Source of the DNA: Prosapia bicincta
Lineage: Eukaryota; Arthropoda; Insecta; Hemiptera; Cercopidae
Assembly: GCA_036971475.1 (NCBI GenBank)
Contig: JBAIZL010000005.1
Coordinates: 175,416,886-175,480,885, forward strand
DNA length: 64,000 nucleotides
Direction: 5' to 3'
Below are positions 1-40,806 of this stretch, in pieces (position 1 is the stretch's first letter; the number at the start of each line of letters is the position of its first letter). The translations under genes were made by a program, and so were the position numbers. Below the pieces are notes generated by a model, which saw only the letters and a list, made by a program, of their open reading frames with translations, had not been told where the DNA came from and did no database searches.

Positions 1-671
1 AAAATGGATACAACAAACACATTATAAAAAATATATACAATAAATTCACAAAAAAACCTAACCTTAACACAACACTACAACCGGAACACGAAAATAATGA
101 AAATAAAAAAATCTACCTAAAATATAAATACACCAATAACAAAATTGAAAAAATAACAAATATATACAACAAAGAATACTACACTCCAACTTACAAACCA
201 AACAACAAAATAATAAAATATCTTAATAACACAAACCACAAAACAAATTCAGAAAAACATAACCTATCAGGAATTTACAAAATCACATGCAACAACTGTA
301 ACGCTTTTTACATAGGAAAAACAACCAGAACATTTAAAATAAGATTTGAAGAACATTATAGAGCATTCAAAAACAAAAATTCTAAAATATCAAATGTTGC
401 AGCACACCTAATATCCCATAAACACGAAATAACAAATTACGAAAATAACCTAACCATACTTGAAATAAATAACAACCCAATAGAACTAAACTCACTAGAA
501 AAATACCACATTTATAAAAACATACACAACAATTTAATGAATCTACAAACAACATATACAGAAGACATACTATATAGAAACATCATACACACAGATCAAG
601 AAAAAGTGCGCGTAATGTCAACAAACACCAACTTCACAGACCGAACATCTACAACAGAAAAACATCAGTGA
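1..671 (+). mobile_element. Penelope-like element, 3' end of ORF with GIY-YIG endonuclease
   Basis: One frame is open from position 3 to a TGA at 669-671, with no start codon in the window, so this is the C-terminal part of a longer protein. It encodes a GIY-YIG domain: GIYKITCNNC near 270-299, then AFYIGKTTR and IRFEEHYRAF. This module follows the reverse transcriptase in Penelope-like elements (PLEs) and is thought to nick the target. The CNNC pair before YIG is typical of PLEs. A diverged copy lies on the minus strand at 39,208-39,825. The stop codon falls inside stem I of the hammerhead-like fold at 667-710. The element runs off the left edge, so whether its RT is intact is unknown. Confidence 0.85.
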
Positions 672-710
672 TTCGACAATGGTCAATTGACCGAAAGGTG
701 CCTCATCACT
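667..710 (+). ncRNA. Hammerhead-like ribozyme motif at PLE 3' end (U3/A8 type)
   Basis: Read directly: stem I AGTGAT (667-672) with ATCACT (705-710); core TCGACAA (673-679); one extra T (680); stem II GGTCAATTGACC (681-692); GAA (693-695); self-complementary stem III AGGTGCCT (696-703, one G.T); C at the cleavage position (704). The layout is a type I hammerhead with a diminished stem III, known from PLE termini. The core departs from CUGANGA at U3, C4 and A8. Activity is not shown. Confidence 0.6.
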
Positions 711-821
711 CAAGGTAAAATTATTGCACTTAATGGTGGATAAAATTACTTACAATAGTAATATATTAACTTCATAAAGTCAGTGCAACGGAAAAACAAT
801 GGATAACGTTAAATATCAAGA

Positions 822-846
<25 letters not shown>
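711..846 (+). repeat. PLE terminal repeat tail with (TA)n
   Basis: This unit (AAGGTAAAATTATTGCACTT onwards, ending in TAACGTTAAATATCAAGAA then TA repeats) follows the hammerhead-like motif. It recurs near 5,607, 13,211, 40,590 and, inverted, near 13,090, 39,080, 40,720 and 41,000. It is the 3' terminal segment of one PLE family, always passing into a TA microsatellite. Confidence 0.75.
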
Positions 847-853
<7 letters not shown>

Positions 854-930
854 ATTATATACACACACACAAAAATCACACAACCACTATACCACGTCAA
901 CCAGACGTCACTGTTGCGGGAGAAAAGTAA

Positions 931-1138
931 CACAACTACTATAATACGTCTGTCAGACGTTAAATTGACCCTAACCTATAAACAAAGAAAAGAAACGCGA
1001 TGCGACTTTCACTCATTAAAGACCGTTAATCAACTGGCAGCTAGGTGGCCAGACTGGTTTCTAGGGGGTGAGGGATGGGGAGAGAACCGAACGTAAACAT
1101 CCGGGCCGTCTGTGAGACGTCAGTATAGTAGTTAAGGG
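931..1138. mobile_element. Small piggyBac-like MITE
   Basis: The ends are inverted: AACTACTATAATACGTC on the left (from 934) and GACGTCAGTATAGTAGTT on the right (to about 1,133). The right end is followed by AAGGG and TTAA (1,139-1,142); the left is preceded by GTAA (927-930), a one-base variant of TTAA. There is no coding remnant. Assignment to piggyBac rests on TTAA and the AAGGG terminus only. Confidence 0.4.
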
Positions 1139-1459
1139 TTAATAGTTCACCTATTATGTGTAATTATTTTAAAAGAAAAACAAATTGCACTAATACCATA
1201 TTTTACTTTTATAGCACAAAATGTATTTATAAAAGTATCTACAAAAATATATAGACCTAAATGTAAATGTAATGTCTGACTCAGTTCGTCTATGGGGTAC
1301 AGAAGGTTGAAATTTATATAAAATGTAATTTGACATGAAAAATATATATTTTATCAAATTTAGCTATACAGTGAAACTAGCTTTTAAAAGAATGATCCAT
1401 GAGCGTTTTACAAGTGTAAAGTGAGCATATTAATTGAGTTTAGTAAATTTGGCTTGAGT

Positions 1460-31026
<29,567 letters not shown>

Positions 31027-31438
31027 TGTAACAACGACAATAAGACACTGTAAGGGATAGTATCATTCCATTAATGAGAAGTCTTTGAACTCCTTAATAG
31101 CCTTTCCTTTGTGAATAACATCATTAGTAAAACAATCATGTTTGGTTCACTGACCTTGAATTGGCAATACATTATAAAATACTGAGTTTAAAAAGCACAC
31201 ATTTTTATTCATACTAATTAAAATTTTAATTTTGCTACTGCATATTTTTTCATGCTAATCATTTTCACAAAAAATATTGTATTACTATTATTGTGCTAAA
31301 TATTTACAAAAAATTACTTTGAAGCTTGATAACTATTTTTATTGATTGATAAAACACTCTTGACAATTAACCCGCATTATCAAAGAAAAAAATTGAAGTT
31401 CATAAATGAGTAAAATCTAAACATAACAGGATGTTTAA

Positions 31439-31602
31439 AACAGTAAAAAACAAAATAGTTAACTCAAAAATACACCAAAACTAGTCTGTTATGAACTAGT
31501 GTGTTTGTTTTATTAAAAACTAATTTTTGGGGAAATTTTGAGTTAACTATTTTATTTTTTACTGTTGTGAATAGTTCTCACTAGCTACGCTCTAATTAAC
31601 TA
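31439..31602. mobile_element. Small fold-back insertion with 12-bp direct repeats
   Basis: AGGATGTTTAAA at 31,427-31,438 and 31,603-31,614 flanks a segment with inverted arms (ACAGTAAAAAACAAAATAGT at 31,439 against ACTATTTTATTTTTTACTGT ending near 31,566) plus about 36 bp on the right. No hammerhead-like core is seen. Just upstream of the XPNPEP2-like gene. Confidence 0.55.
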
Positions 31603-32004
31603 AAGGATGTTTAAAGTTTGACTTACTTTTCTTATGAACACAAACAAAATGTTTTTGTAAAAAGAGACTGAAAAAAAATTAATTTAAGAAAATTGTTGTT
31701 TGCATTTTTACACAAAGTATTTTTTACACTATTTGTAATTTATTTCATGAAATGATTTAAAACTTTATTAAAGTAGTTTATTACAAATTTTAAATCAAGG
31801 TTGATACGCATACCTACATCATATGTTAGACTGAACTTATATATACTACTATTTTTATTATTACTTATTTTTATACTACTAGAATATTTTTTTTTTATGA
31901 AATATTTTAACATTTGTTGATTCTATCTTCGCGTGAGCTACTAGTAATCACTAAACACTTTTAAATGTTTTAAACTTGCCTATAGTGGCACTTACTGTGT
32001 TTGT

Positions 32005-32046
32005 TGAGGACGGCCGTTTCGGGAGATGTGTCCTTTTGTCAACTCA
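32005..32046 (-). ncRNA. Hammerhead-like motif, left arm (U3/A8 type)
   Basis: Minus strand: stem I TGAG with CTCA, core TTGACAA, extra A, stem II AGGA...TCCC-like, GAA, palindromic ACGGCCGT, C at the cleavage position. It mirrors 32,058-32,099. Confidence 0.55.
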
Positions 32047-32057
32047 GAGTTATGGTC

Positions 32058-32099
32058 TGAGTTGACAAAGGGACACATCTCCCGAAACGGCCGTCCTCA
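32058..32099 (+). ncRNA. Hammerhead-like motif, right arm (U3/A8 type)
   Basis: Stem I TGAG (32,058-32,061) with CTCA (32,096-32,099); core TTGACAA (32,062-32,068); extra A (32,069); stem II GGGA...TCCC; GAA (32,084-32,086); fully palindromic stem III ACGGCCGT (32,087-32,094); C at 32,095. Confidence 0.6.
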
Positions 32100-32542
32100 A
32101 CAAATAAAGTAAGTGCTACTATAAGCAAGTTTAAAACATTTAAAAGTGTTTAGTGAAATATTTTACTTTTAATAGCAGTTTTGCAATCACAAAAACGAGA
32201 CAATTTGTTTTAAATATTTCTATAAGCAGATCAGTAAACATATTGCATAAATGCATAGACTGCATAAATGTCCTAGAAACTAAGCTGTTAGTTATAAAAT
32301 GATTAAAATAGAGCATAAGGTAAAAAGCATTAGACCTATCTTTGCGAATAATTTCTTTACAATAATTTCTTTGCTGGCTTTACAATATAAGGGACAATTT
32401 CACAATAAGCATCTGTAAACTAAATACATATTTTAAGCTAACATGTGAATTTATAAGAGGAAAGTTCAGCAATTAAATAGTAAGAAAGATTGTTGTAGAC
32501 ACACTTTTTGATATCATAAATGAAATGTCTGAACTACTAAAG

Positions 32543-32831
32543 GTATTGCTTGATCAAATACTTAGACAAAAAATAAGGAGTTAAAAAGAGATAAGAAAGT
32601 AATTAGCTAAAATAGTATTGCCTGATCAAATACTTAGACAAAAAATAAGGAGTTAAAAAGAGATAAGAAAGTAATTAGCTAAAAAAGTATTTCCTGATCA
32701 AATACTTAGACAAAAAATAAGGAGTTAAAAAGAGATAAGAAAGTAATTAGCTAAAAAAGTATTGCCTGATCAAATACTTAGACAAAAAATAAGGAGTTAA
32801 AAAGAGATAAGAAAGGAATTAGCTAAAAAAA
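32543..32831. repeat. 72-bp tandem repeat, four copies
   Basis: Four copies start at 32,544, 32,616, 32,688 and 32,760 (TATTGCCTGATCAAATAC...AATTAGCTAAAA). Copies 2-4 differ at only a few positions, so the array is recent. No open frame runs through it. Confidence 0.93.
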
Positions 32832-33055
32832 ATATTATATTATTGTTTAACTTTTTACAACAAAGATGTAAATATTACATATAAACTTTAGAAGGGTTTA
32901 AATTGCTATTAATGATTGTTCTCGGCGGTATACACTTCAGAGATTTTTTTTAATGATCCTAGAACTAAAATATCAGACTATGTACTTTAGTTCTTTAAAA
33001 AATTAAAAGGTTTTAATACTTTTTAAACTCTTTAATTAAATTATCAGAATTTTAA

Positions 33056-33669
33056 CCCTTTGAACAGTAATGGGTCAACAGCTACATCACCCGCTAAAAT
33101 CCACTTGCAGTAACATCACTGTTGTCTTTATATATTTGTCTTGAAGTAGTGTGAACGTATATGGTGTGATCTACTTATGTCTGTTAGTGAATTGCCCTAC
33201 AATACTTTAGGGTAATTTTTTTTAGAAGCAAAATTTTAGAAGTGAATTATGGTTTCCCCTCCCTTAAAAACTCTAATGGTGTGCACCGAATGTGAAGTCA
33301 CTTTGTGCCTGCCTGAATGCTTCTGTCCCTACCATACTTCAAAAAACTTTTATCTGTCTTGTATGATATAGGCATATATAACTTGAATGTCTATTTGTAT
33401 TTCCAAAATAAAACTAGTATAATCTTTGTATAGATGGCTTTTCTTTATTTTTCCTATAGATTACTAGCAAAATTGTTTTTTTTAACTATAAAGTTATTTT
33501 TTTTCAACTTATAAAAAAGTGATGTATTTACCCACAAAATGTCACAATTTCTGAACTGACAATATAAAGTATCAACGTAACAATAGAAAAGTTATTTAAT
33601 CTTTTTATTGAGTTATTTTTTTTTTAATACTTATTTTTTGAAGTCTGTTGGAATGTTACTGTTTAAAGG
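33056..33669 (+). mobile_element. piggyBac relic with C-terminal cysteine-rich domain
   Basis: The left end is TTAA (33,052-33,055) then CCCTTTGAACAGTAA; the right end is TTACTGTTTAAAGG then ATTGA, a degraded match. The plus strand encodes VCTECEVTLCLPECF and CPYHT, the C..C...LC...CF..YHT pattern of the piggyBac transposase C-terminal cysteine-rich domain, which binds the element's ends. The catalytic core is deleted. Confidence 0.72.
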
Positions 33670-33999
33670 ATTGAAAACTGTTGCTTGCGGGGACAATATT
33701 TAGTGTATCAAATATTCTAGTGTAGAAAAATTGTTTTATACAATATTGAAAGCAAAATTACCTTACCAGATAGAATAAAGTGAAAAGTTTTATAAGAGAA
33801 ATAATATAGTCATATAAAATGTAATATATCATAAGACACATGAGCATGTTTTTCTGATTAATTACCTGCCAATGAAAAATTAACTAACTATAGGAAAAAA
33901 GCATTTGAACTTCCAAAGTTCAATTATTATAAAATTTAACAATTTATAATTACCTGTATAATACAAATACTGTAGATTACAAATATTATGTAGAAAAAA

Positions 34000-34390
34000 T
34001 TCTAAAATAATTATTTAACTAAGTGAAAACTATTAACTTACTTTTTGACACGTTTTGAAAGAGTTGTTTTATTGACAAAGCTAATCCGCTACTGGCAGCG
34101 ATCGCTCAAAGCTTTGGAAGAGTGTGGGACAGGCAGGTTATACACTATGTAATAGAAAAGGGTGATAGATTCAACTATATGTGGTAGATTAAGATATGTT
34201 GTTTTTGTGTTGTGTGATGTTTGTATATTTCAAATTCTTCTGTAGTGGTTAGTTTTTTACTATGGATTAGTATGCGGAGAATAATTAAATTAGTCTGGAT
34301 GTTTATATATGTGTTGGGTGTTTTGTGCAGCTGGATGTGGAAATTATGTTGTTGATGTGTTCTTTGTATCTTCTGTTGAATGAAGAAAAA
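34000..34390 (-). mobile_element. PLE fragment, degraded GIY-YIG end and 3' region
   Basis: The minus strand reads FNRRYKEHINNII (near 34,375), the helix after YIG in PLE endonucleases, followed by several stops. The 3' part (34,030-34,080) resembles the dimer at 23,845-23,995 and a fragment near 27,030. Too damaged to judge its hammerhead-like motif. Confidence 0.55.
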
Positions 34391-35034
34391 ATTAGGTTAT
34401 TTCAATTTAAACTATTAAGTTACTTCATGTCTTTATTTTATTGATTTACTCAAATCAACTTTGTTTTTTGAGAAAATTGGTGTAACAAATCTGTTTATAA
34501 TGGCTTCAGGTTAAAAAGTTTTGTGTGTTAAACTCAATGAGCACAGCAGTAGTACTATAATAAATAATAAACTAAATCCACAAATCAATAATAACTGACA
34601 ATGTATTAGAAAGAAAGTAATAATTGTGTAATATTAAACAACAAATGACAGCAACTAACATTTTTACTTTCTTCTTTTGATGGGCAAGCAACTTCTAGTA
34701 ACAAGTAACTTTGATAACCCAATATCTATAATACTTGTATGTTATAAAAGTTATAACAATGTGTGGTCCTGTCAGTCAGGATCATTTCAAAAGCAATGTC
34801 AAGACTTCTCAGCTTCTCTCTGCTCAGAATAGCAACTTAATCTCCAACAGCACATACACAGGAAGCAATAGTTTCCTAGTGTATGTAGTTCGGACATCTT
34901 GACAAGTCTGACTTGTTGAATTATTTTGTCGGTCTGCTACCCTTTTTCTAACAAAGCCGGCATTATTATAATTATTTTCTAAGATAGTTTGGACCAAGGT
35001 ACACATTTTTATTTGATTTTATCAACATAATATC

Positions 35035-35150
35035 TGTTATTTAAGCACTTAAACAATAGTTTATGACTTACTGTTAAGTTTTAACAAATTTACAAAATTT
35101 AAAGTTTGGATAAATAGTCATAAACTATTGTTTAAGTGATTAATTAAGAT
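35035..35150. repeat. Fold-back repeat related to 45,000-45,200
   Basis: AATAGTTTATGACT (35,055) faces AGTCATAAACTATT (35,118); the copy continues with CGTAATGGACTACAAAATTC, also at 45,177. A small inverted-dimer repeat without a recognisable hammerhead-like core. Confidence 0.6.
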
Positions 35151-35796
35151 TCACCGTAATGGACTACAAAATTCAAAAATATCTGTTTTCGGATAATCCT
35201 GTTTTCACAATGTTCTAAAATCCATTGGCTTTTGAATGACATCTTTTGACTCATTTCTTACTATGTCTGTAGCTTTTGGAAAAATTAATTAGAACTGATA
35301 TACAGCTGTCAGTTCAATACAGATAATAGTTCATTGTCCACTTTGTTGCATTAGGTCCTTATTTACCAATAATATTTTGAACTTTTAAACAAACAAGTTT
35401 ATTTTAGTTATGTTTTCTCTTCCAGTTTCCTTGGTCATATAGTCAATTTTTTAAGTGATTTTGTATATTATGTTGTGCAAATAAAAAAAGTCATGATTTA
35501 TAAATGTTTATTCAAATCTAACTTAGAGGGATATGAATTAATGTCACAGCTCATCATGAATCTTGTCATCATTGTTTGTTTGCTTCAAGAGGGTTTATTT
35601 TCTGATATGCCACATAAAAAGACCAGACATTTCTGCTGTCTAAGGAATAATTATTGCTCATTATCTCGAAGCTTACAGTATAGAAAAGAATAAATATTTA
35701 CATCCTATAATTTGACTTTTAATCAGATATATTAAAAGACTTTCTTGCTCAGTATAGTTTTTACTCGCTGACAGTCAGTAGCTTATGTTCGGGGTG

Positions 35797-35836
<40 letters not shown>

Positions 35837-35991
35837 TTTCACTATATGTACTTAAACAAGAATCTTACTTTGTATTTATGCGAGTTAACTTTCAACGACT
35901 GACCAGAGGGTTGTAGTACTGTAGACTAATTGAGTTACTACTGAAAGTGATAAGAAAATACAAGAAAACAGTGTTGCAAAGTTATATATAT

Positions 35992-36284
35992 AGTTATATG
36001 AACAATTTATGTGAACATTTCATAATTAAATGCGTGCTAGGAAAATTCCTGCTTACGCAGCTTTTGTATTATATAGGTGTTGAGAACAGAGCCCCGGCAG
36101 TGTTTAAGCGGCCACTGTATCGTACAGACGTTTCTCACTCCGATTGAGTGTACATCAATTGTATTTGTTTTTATTAAGCTAAATTATTGTAACCATTTCA
36201 AAATTAAATGTTTCGTAATTAAGAAAGGTTTGTAAAAATAAAATCGTTTTTAAAAACCTTTCAAGCTTAATATAACACGTAACT
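35992..36284 (+). repeat. 5' LTR
   Basis: 293 bp, AGTTATATGAACAATTTATG to CGTAACT. It is followed by TATATATACGTTGTATATACG, which copies the sequence after the 3' LTR, instead of a recognisable tRNA primer site. Confidence 0.92.
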
Positions 36285-36318
36285 TATATATACGTTGTAT
36301 ATACGTTATATATACAGA

Positions 36319-37110
36319 ATGCCCTTTGGACTAAAGAATAGCCCCCCTACATTTCAAAGAATTATGAATAATATTCTGAGAGGCATCCAAAATGAAACAT
36401 GTTTAGTTTATTTAGACGACATTATAATTTATTCTACTAGCCTCCAAGAACATATACAAAGACTTAAAGAAGTTTTCGAGAGATTACACAAAGCCAACTT
36501 TAAAGTACAGCTGGATAAAACAGAATTTTTAAGAAAAGAAGTGGCATATTTGGGACATGTTGTGACACCAGATGGCGTAAAACCTAACCCAGCAAAGATT
36601 TTGGCAATCAAAAACTATCCAATACCCAAAACCACCAAACAAATTAAAGGATTTTTAGGACTAATAGGCTATTATCGAAAATTTATTAAAAACTTCGCCA
36701 AGATAACAAAACCGTTTACTAACTGTTTAAAGAAAAATGCAAAAATAAATATAGAAAATCCAGACTTCATAGAATGTTTTGAAACATGTAAAAATATATT
36801 AACTAACGAGCCCCTTCTACAATACCCAGATTTTGAAAAGGAGTTTACTCTAACGACAGACGCGAGTAATTTTGCACTAGGAGCAATTTTAAGCCAGGAC
36901 AAAAATGGAAAAGACCTTCCTATAGCGTATGCCAGCAGAACTTTAAACGACAGCGAAACTAATTACTCCGCGATTGAAAAGGAATTATTAGCGATCGTAT
37001 GGGCTACCAAACACTTCAGGCCTTATTTATTTGGGAGAAAATTTAAAATTTATACAGACCATAAACCTTTACAATGGTTATTTTCCCTTACAGCTAGAAA
37101 TGAACTTGAC
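36319..37110 (+). pseudogene. Gypsy-type pol remnant: reverse transcriptase and RNase H
   Basis: The frame opening at 36,295 encodes RT from [13 protein letters not shown] onward, with YLDDIIIYS (catalytic pair) and [17 protein letters not shown], then RNase H with [26 protein letters not shown] and [11 protein letters not shown]. The finger and first-aspartate motifs of RT are missing at the 5' side. At about 37,095 the frame is cut by a deletion and runs on out of register over integrase DNA to 37,326. Confidence 0.93.
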
Positions 37111-37864
37111 ACCAACAGCTGCAAGGCCTTTCCAGATAATTCACATCGACACTATCTCCTTAGAGAAGAATTCGTTTATCAGCATTGTCGACAGTTTCAC
37201 AAGGTATGCTCAAGCTTATCGCTTGGGAAGCTCTCAAGCTACAGAGATTGCAGACAAGTTATTAGATTACTTTGCGCATTTTTGCTTACCAACAGTTATT
37301 ATCTCAGACAATGGAACGGAGTTTAATAACAGAATTGTGAAGGAGATATTAGATTTGCATAAAATCAAAATTCACTTTATCAGCACACAAAACCCCCAAT
37401 CAAACGGATTATGTGAAAGATTTCATTCCACCTTAATAGAACACATAAGGCTGTTAAATAATCAAATCGAATTTAAAAAAGACAGTATAATTAAGAAAGT
37501 TAAACATGCTGTAATCGCTTATAACAATAGCATACATTCAGTCACAAAATTAACGCCGTGCGAAGTCTTATTTGGACACATAAATTCAAACAATTTATTA
37601 GATATAGATTTAGAAAAACAAATTGTAAATGACTACGTTTTAAACCATAAAGAAAAAACAAAAATATTTTACGAAAACATTAGGGATAGCAATCAAAGAA
37701 TTAAAGAAAAAGTTTTAGAAAAAAGGAATGTAAACAAAGAACCACTTCCAGAAATACCATCTGAAGTTTATATAAAGTCAGTTCAGAAGCAAAGCAAAAC
37801 GAAAAACAGATATAGCAAGGAAGAGATAGCTTCAATAAACAAGGAAAGAAAACTGGTAAAATAA
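37100..37864 (+). pseudogene. Gypsy-type integrase remnant
   Basis: A different frame from the RT part (ATG-open from 37,031) encodes the integrase core: [18 protein letters not shown] and NPQSNGLCERFHS give the D, D and E catalytic residues. The zinc-binding N-terminus is lost in the deletion near 37,095. The C-terminal part is lysine-rich (KNRYSKEEIASINKERKLVK) and stops at 37,862-37,864. No envelope-like gene is recognised between here and the 3' LTR. Confidence 0.9.
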
Positions 37865-38756
37865 AGCCTAGACATCATAACACAAAAGACAAAATACATT
37901 TGTCGAAAATTAAAAGGCCTAAGAAGAAAAAAAATGTAATTAATGACCAAAATCCTTCTTGTTCATATTCAACACAATCAAATTAAAATCCCTACCATAC
38001 CTTTGTCCACTAATTCTATGCAAGAAACTTTATTAAACTTTAAACAACATTGTTTCATTAATTGTATATGTTACAAACTTTGTAATTTATTAAATGATAT
38101 GTAACTAATTATGGTAATAAATATTGTTAATTATTTGAAATATGTTAATCACAAAAAAAAAAAATTGTAATTGAAAAAAATTAGAGACTATACTCTTAAA
38201 GAGATAACAAAACAAAAGGAATTCTTATAAACTGACTAGAATCCTTTATCAAATCTATAGCAGGCAATTTGAATGTAAATGATGGTAAAAATTATGAAAA
38301 ATTATATAAAACTTTTATTGTAATCAATGTAAATTTCGTAGAACAAAAAATTAGATTCTGAAAACAATTGTATATGTTATAAACATTTTGTATCTATCCT
38401 ATGATAGAAAAGACTCATTATAAATTGTATTAATCAATTCCAAATACTTTTGCTCAGTTGAATTATAATGAACAGAAAATTAGACTGTAAAATGCCCATC
38501 ATCAAAAACAATAACGCCTACAAACTATGAGGATACTGCGTTGGAAATCGCAGACAACCTATTTAACTGGATCTTGGAAATCAACCTTTGCCAGGTGACT
38601 TTCTCCAGTGAAGAGGACTTCAACCCATGCCGAAAATTGCCCTTTACGGAGACCTATTCAGCAGCTTATATACTTCGCCCTCATCAAGAAGATGAAGAGG
38701 ACCTCAACCGATGCCGAAACTTCGCCAACCCCCGAAGTTTTCTTTAGAGATGGAGG

Positions 38757-39049
38757 AGTTATATGAACAATTTATGTGAACATTTCATAATTAAATGCGT
38801 GCTAGGAAAATTCCTGCTTACGCAGCTTTTGTATTATATAGGTGTTGAGAACAGAGCCCCGGCAGTGTTTAAGCGGCCACTGTATCGTACAGACGTTTCT
38901 CACTCCGATTGAGTGTACATCAATTGTATTTGTTTTTATTAAGCTAAATTATTGTAACCATTTCAAAATTAAATGTTTCGTAATTAACAAAGGTTTGTAA
39001 AAATAAAATCATTTTTAAAAACCTTTCAAGCTTAATATAACACGTAACT
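38757..39049 (+). repeat. 3' LTR
   Basis: 293 bp, same ends as the 5' LTR; differs from it by G/C near 38,985 and G/A near 39,011. The low divergence implies a recent insertion. Confidence 0.93.
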
Positions 39050-39162
39050 TATATATACGTTGTTCATTATTTTTTCGTTGCACTGACTTTATAAAGTTAT
39101 TATTTATAATATAATGGTGGTAAACAATTTTTCCGCCACTAAGTGCAATAATTTTACCTTAT

Positions 39163-39206
39163 ATGATGAGGCACTTTTCGGTCACTTGAAATTTGTCAAA
39201 TCACTG
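39163..39206 (-). ncRNA. Hammerhead-like motif, damaged (TTGACAA core)
   Basis: Minus strand: CAGTGAT, core TTGACAA, extra A, TTTCAAGTGACC (stem II no longer pairs), GAA, AAGTGCCT, C, ATCAT. It shows that U4 is present in some copies of the family whose other members read TCGACAA. Confidence 0.45.
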
Positions 39207-39207
39207 A

Positions 39208-39825
39208 ATTAATTTTCTCTATTTTTCTGGCGTGGTTGTTCAGTTTGTATTTGTTGATGTCATACATGTTTCTTCTTGAGTAGTGTGTATGATGTTTTGG
39301 AAAAGTACGTCATCTGCATATGTTGTCTGTAGGTTTATTAAATTGTTGTGTATGTTTTCATAGATGTGGTATTTTTCTAGTGAGTTTAGTTCTATTGGGT
39401 TATTATTTATTTCAAGTATGGTTAGTTTATTTTCGTAACTTGTGATTTCATGTTTATTTGATATTAGGTGTGGTGCTACATTTGATGCTTTTGTATTTTT
39501 AGTTTTGAATGCTCTGTAATCTTCTGCAAATCTTATTTTAAATAACCTGGTTGTTTTTCCTATGTATAATCCGCTGCAGTTGTTACATGTAATTTTGTAG
39601 ATTCCAGATATGTTATGTTTTTCTGTATTTGTTTTGTGGTTTGTGTTTTAAAGATATTTTATTATTTTGTTGTTTGGTTTGTATGTTGGAGAGTAGTGTT
39701 CTTTGTCGTATATATTTGTTATTTTTGTATTGGTGTATTTATATTTTAGGTAGATTTTTTTATTATTTTTTTGTGTTCAGGTTATAGTGTTGTGTTGAGG
39801 TTTCGTTTTTTTTAAACTTATTGTT
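39208..39825 (-). mobile_element. PLE fragment, GIY-YIG domain
   Basis: Minus-strand reading gives GIYKITCNNCSGLYIGKTTR and IRFAEDYRAF, close to the copy at 1-671, with a frame change near the N-terminal side. It is followed (39,160-39,206) by a hammerhead-like motif with core TTGACAA and damaged stem II, then the shared terminal repeat down to about 39,075. Confidence 0.8.
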
Positions 39826-39950
39826 TTTTATAACGGAAAAAATAATGGACAATGTGAAGTATCACGATATATATATATTTAGGTTAGTTTTGGTTGGTAA
39901 AGATTATATAGATTTTTTGGACTAGGAGCTAAGCTCTACTAGAGCTAACC

Positions 39951-40007
<57 letters not shown>

Positions 40008-40014
40008 GAATTTT

Positions 40015-40500
40015 TGGACTAGATAGGAGACTGACAGACTTACCTAATGGCAATAGTCCAAAACTGCAATCTCTTGGAAATAAACACATATAAAAACTTA
40101 ACACACTATTGAAACACTATTAACACACTATTTCGATCAAAAATGATCTTCATCAATCAAAAAAGAGAAAAACAAAAGTCTGAAGTGAACCACAGATGTG
40201 CATAAATATCCAAATGTCACAGATTTCTAGTTTATGATATAGTGCTATATGTGATTTATGTAAATATTGTTATATGTGATTTGTGTAAATATTGATTACT
40301 TGAAACTATATATTAATAGTCTGTCAGAAGGACGGTAAATGGAGTTGTTAAAAATTATATAAGCTTGGGGGAATGTAAAAGGAGTTTTATCTGATGTTGA
40401 GGTTACGAGGCTCTCTAGATTTGGTGTACCACTGGTATGATAACTCCCATCTTCTCAATTCTGAAGGATTGCAATCAGGGGGTGGGCCTTAATTATTTGG
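40015..40500 (-). mobile_element. PLE 3' fragment (5'-truncated copy)
   Basis: Minus-oriented 3' untranslated region and terminal unit, related to 41.2-41.7 kb (TTATCTGATGTTGAGGTTA, ACCACTGGTATGATA) and to the palindrome at 58.3 kb (GATGTGCATAAATATCCAAA). No coding part. Confidence 0.7.
40125..40160 (-). ncRNA. Hammerhead-like motif (U3/G8 intermediate)
   Basis: Minus strand: TTGA, core TTGATGA (plus 40,150-40,156), extra A, stem II GATCA-TTTT-TGATC (five pairs), GAA, then AU-rich stem III. It is homologous to 58,865-58,901, where the core is CTGAAGA. Confidence 0.5.
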
Positions 40501-40539
40501 TGGTATAACAATCATTGAAAGATATGATGTTGTGACTAG

Positions 40540-40647
40540 CAGCGTGGTTCGACAATGGTCAAGTGACCGAAAGGTGCCTCATCACACAAAAGGTAAAATT
40601 ATTGCACTTAGTGGTGGAAAAAAACATTTACAAGTAATAATAATAAC

Positions 40648-40650
<3 letters not shown>
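40540..40650 (+). repeat. PLE terminal repeat with hammerhead-like motif
   Basis: Core TCGACAA (40,549-40,555), extra T, stem II GGTCAAGTGACC, GAA, AGGTGCCT (40,572-40,579), C, with stem I GTGGT against ATCAC. The terminal repeat tail follows to the TA array. Confidence 0.6.
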
Positions 40651-40698
<48 letters not shown>

Positions 40699-40806
40699 TC
40701 TTGATATTTAACGTTATCCATTGTTTTTCCGTTGCACTGACTTTATGAAGTTAATATATTACTATTGTAAGTAATTTTATCCACCATTAAGTGCAATAAT
40801 TTTACC

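Larger units (their letters stand above)
31910..32153. mobile_element. PLE inverted dimer with 12-bp target duplication
   Basis: TGAAATATTTTA at 31,898-31,909 and 32,154-32,165 flanks the insertion. Arms CACTAAACACTTTTAAATG and complement meet near 32,050. Only minor differences exist between arms. The left end has an additional TTGATTCTATCTTCGCGTGA segment seen at other PLE sites. Confidence 0.78.
35992..39049 (+). mobile_element. Gypsy-type LTR retrotransposon, internally deleted, young
   Basis: Two 293-bp LTRs differ at two visible positions. They start AGTTAT and end TAACT, and TA-rich target sequence flanks both ends. A purine-rich tract (AGAGATGGAGG) directly precedes the 3' LTR. The inside (36,285-38,756) has lost gag, protease and the start of RT, and has a second deletion joining RNase H to integrase. 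It inserted into a repeat also seen near 14,500. Confidence 0.92.

Noticed and set aside
32543..32831. CRISPR-like spaced repeats
   Set aside because: Copies are directly contiguous with no unique spacers, and the genome is eukaryotic.
36295..37326. Single 343-aa pol protein
   Set aside because: Homology to RNase H stops near 37,095; the remainder is out-of-frame integrase DNA.
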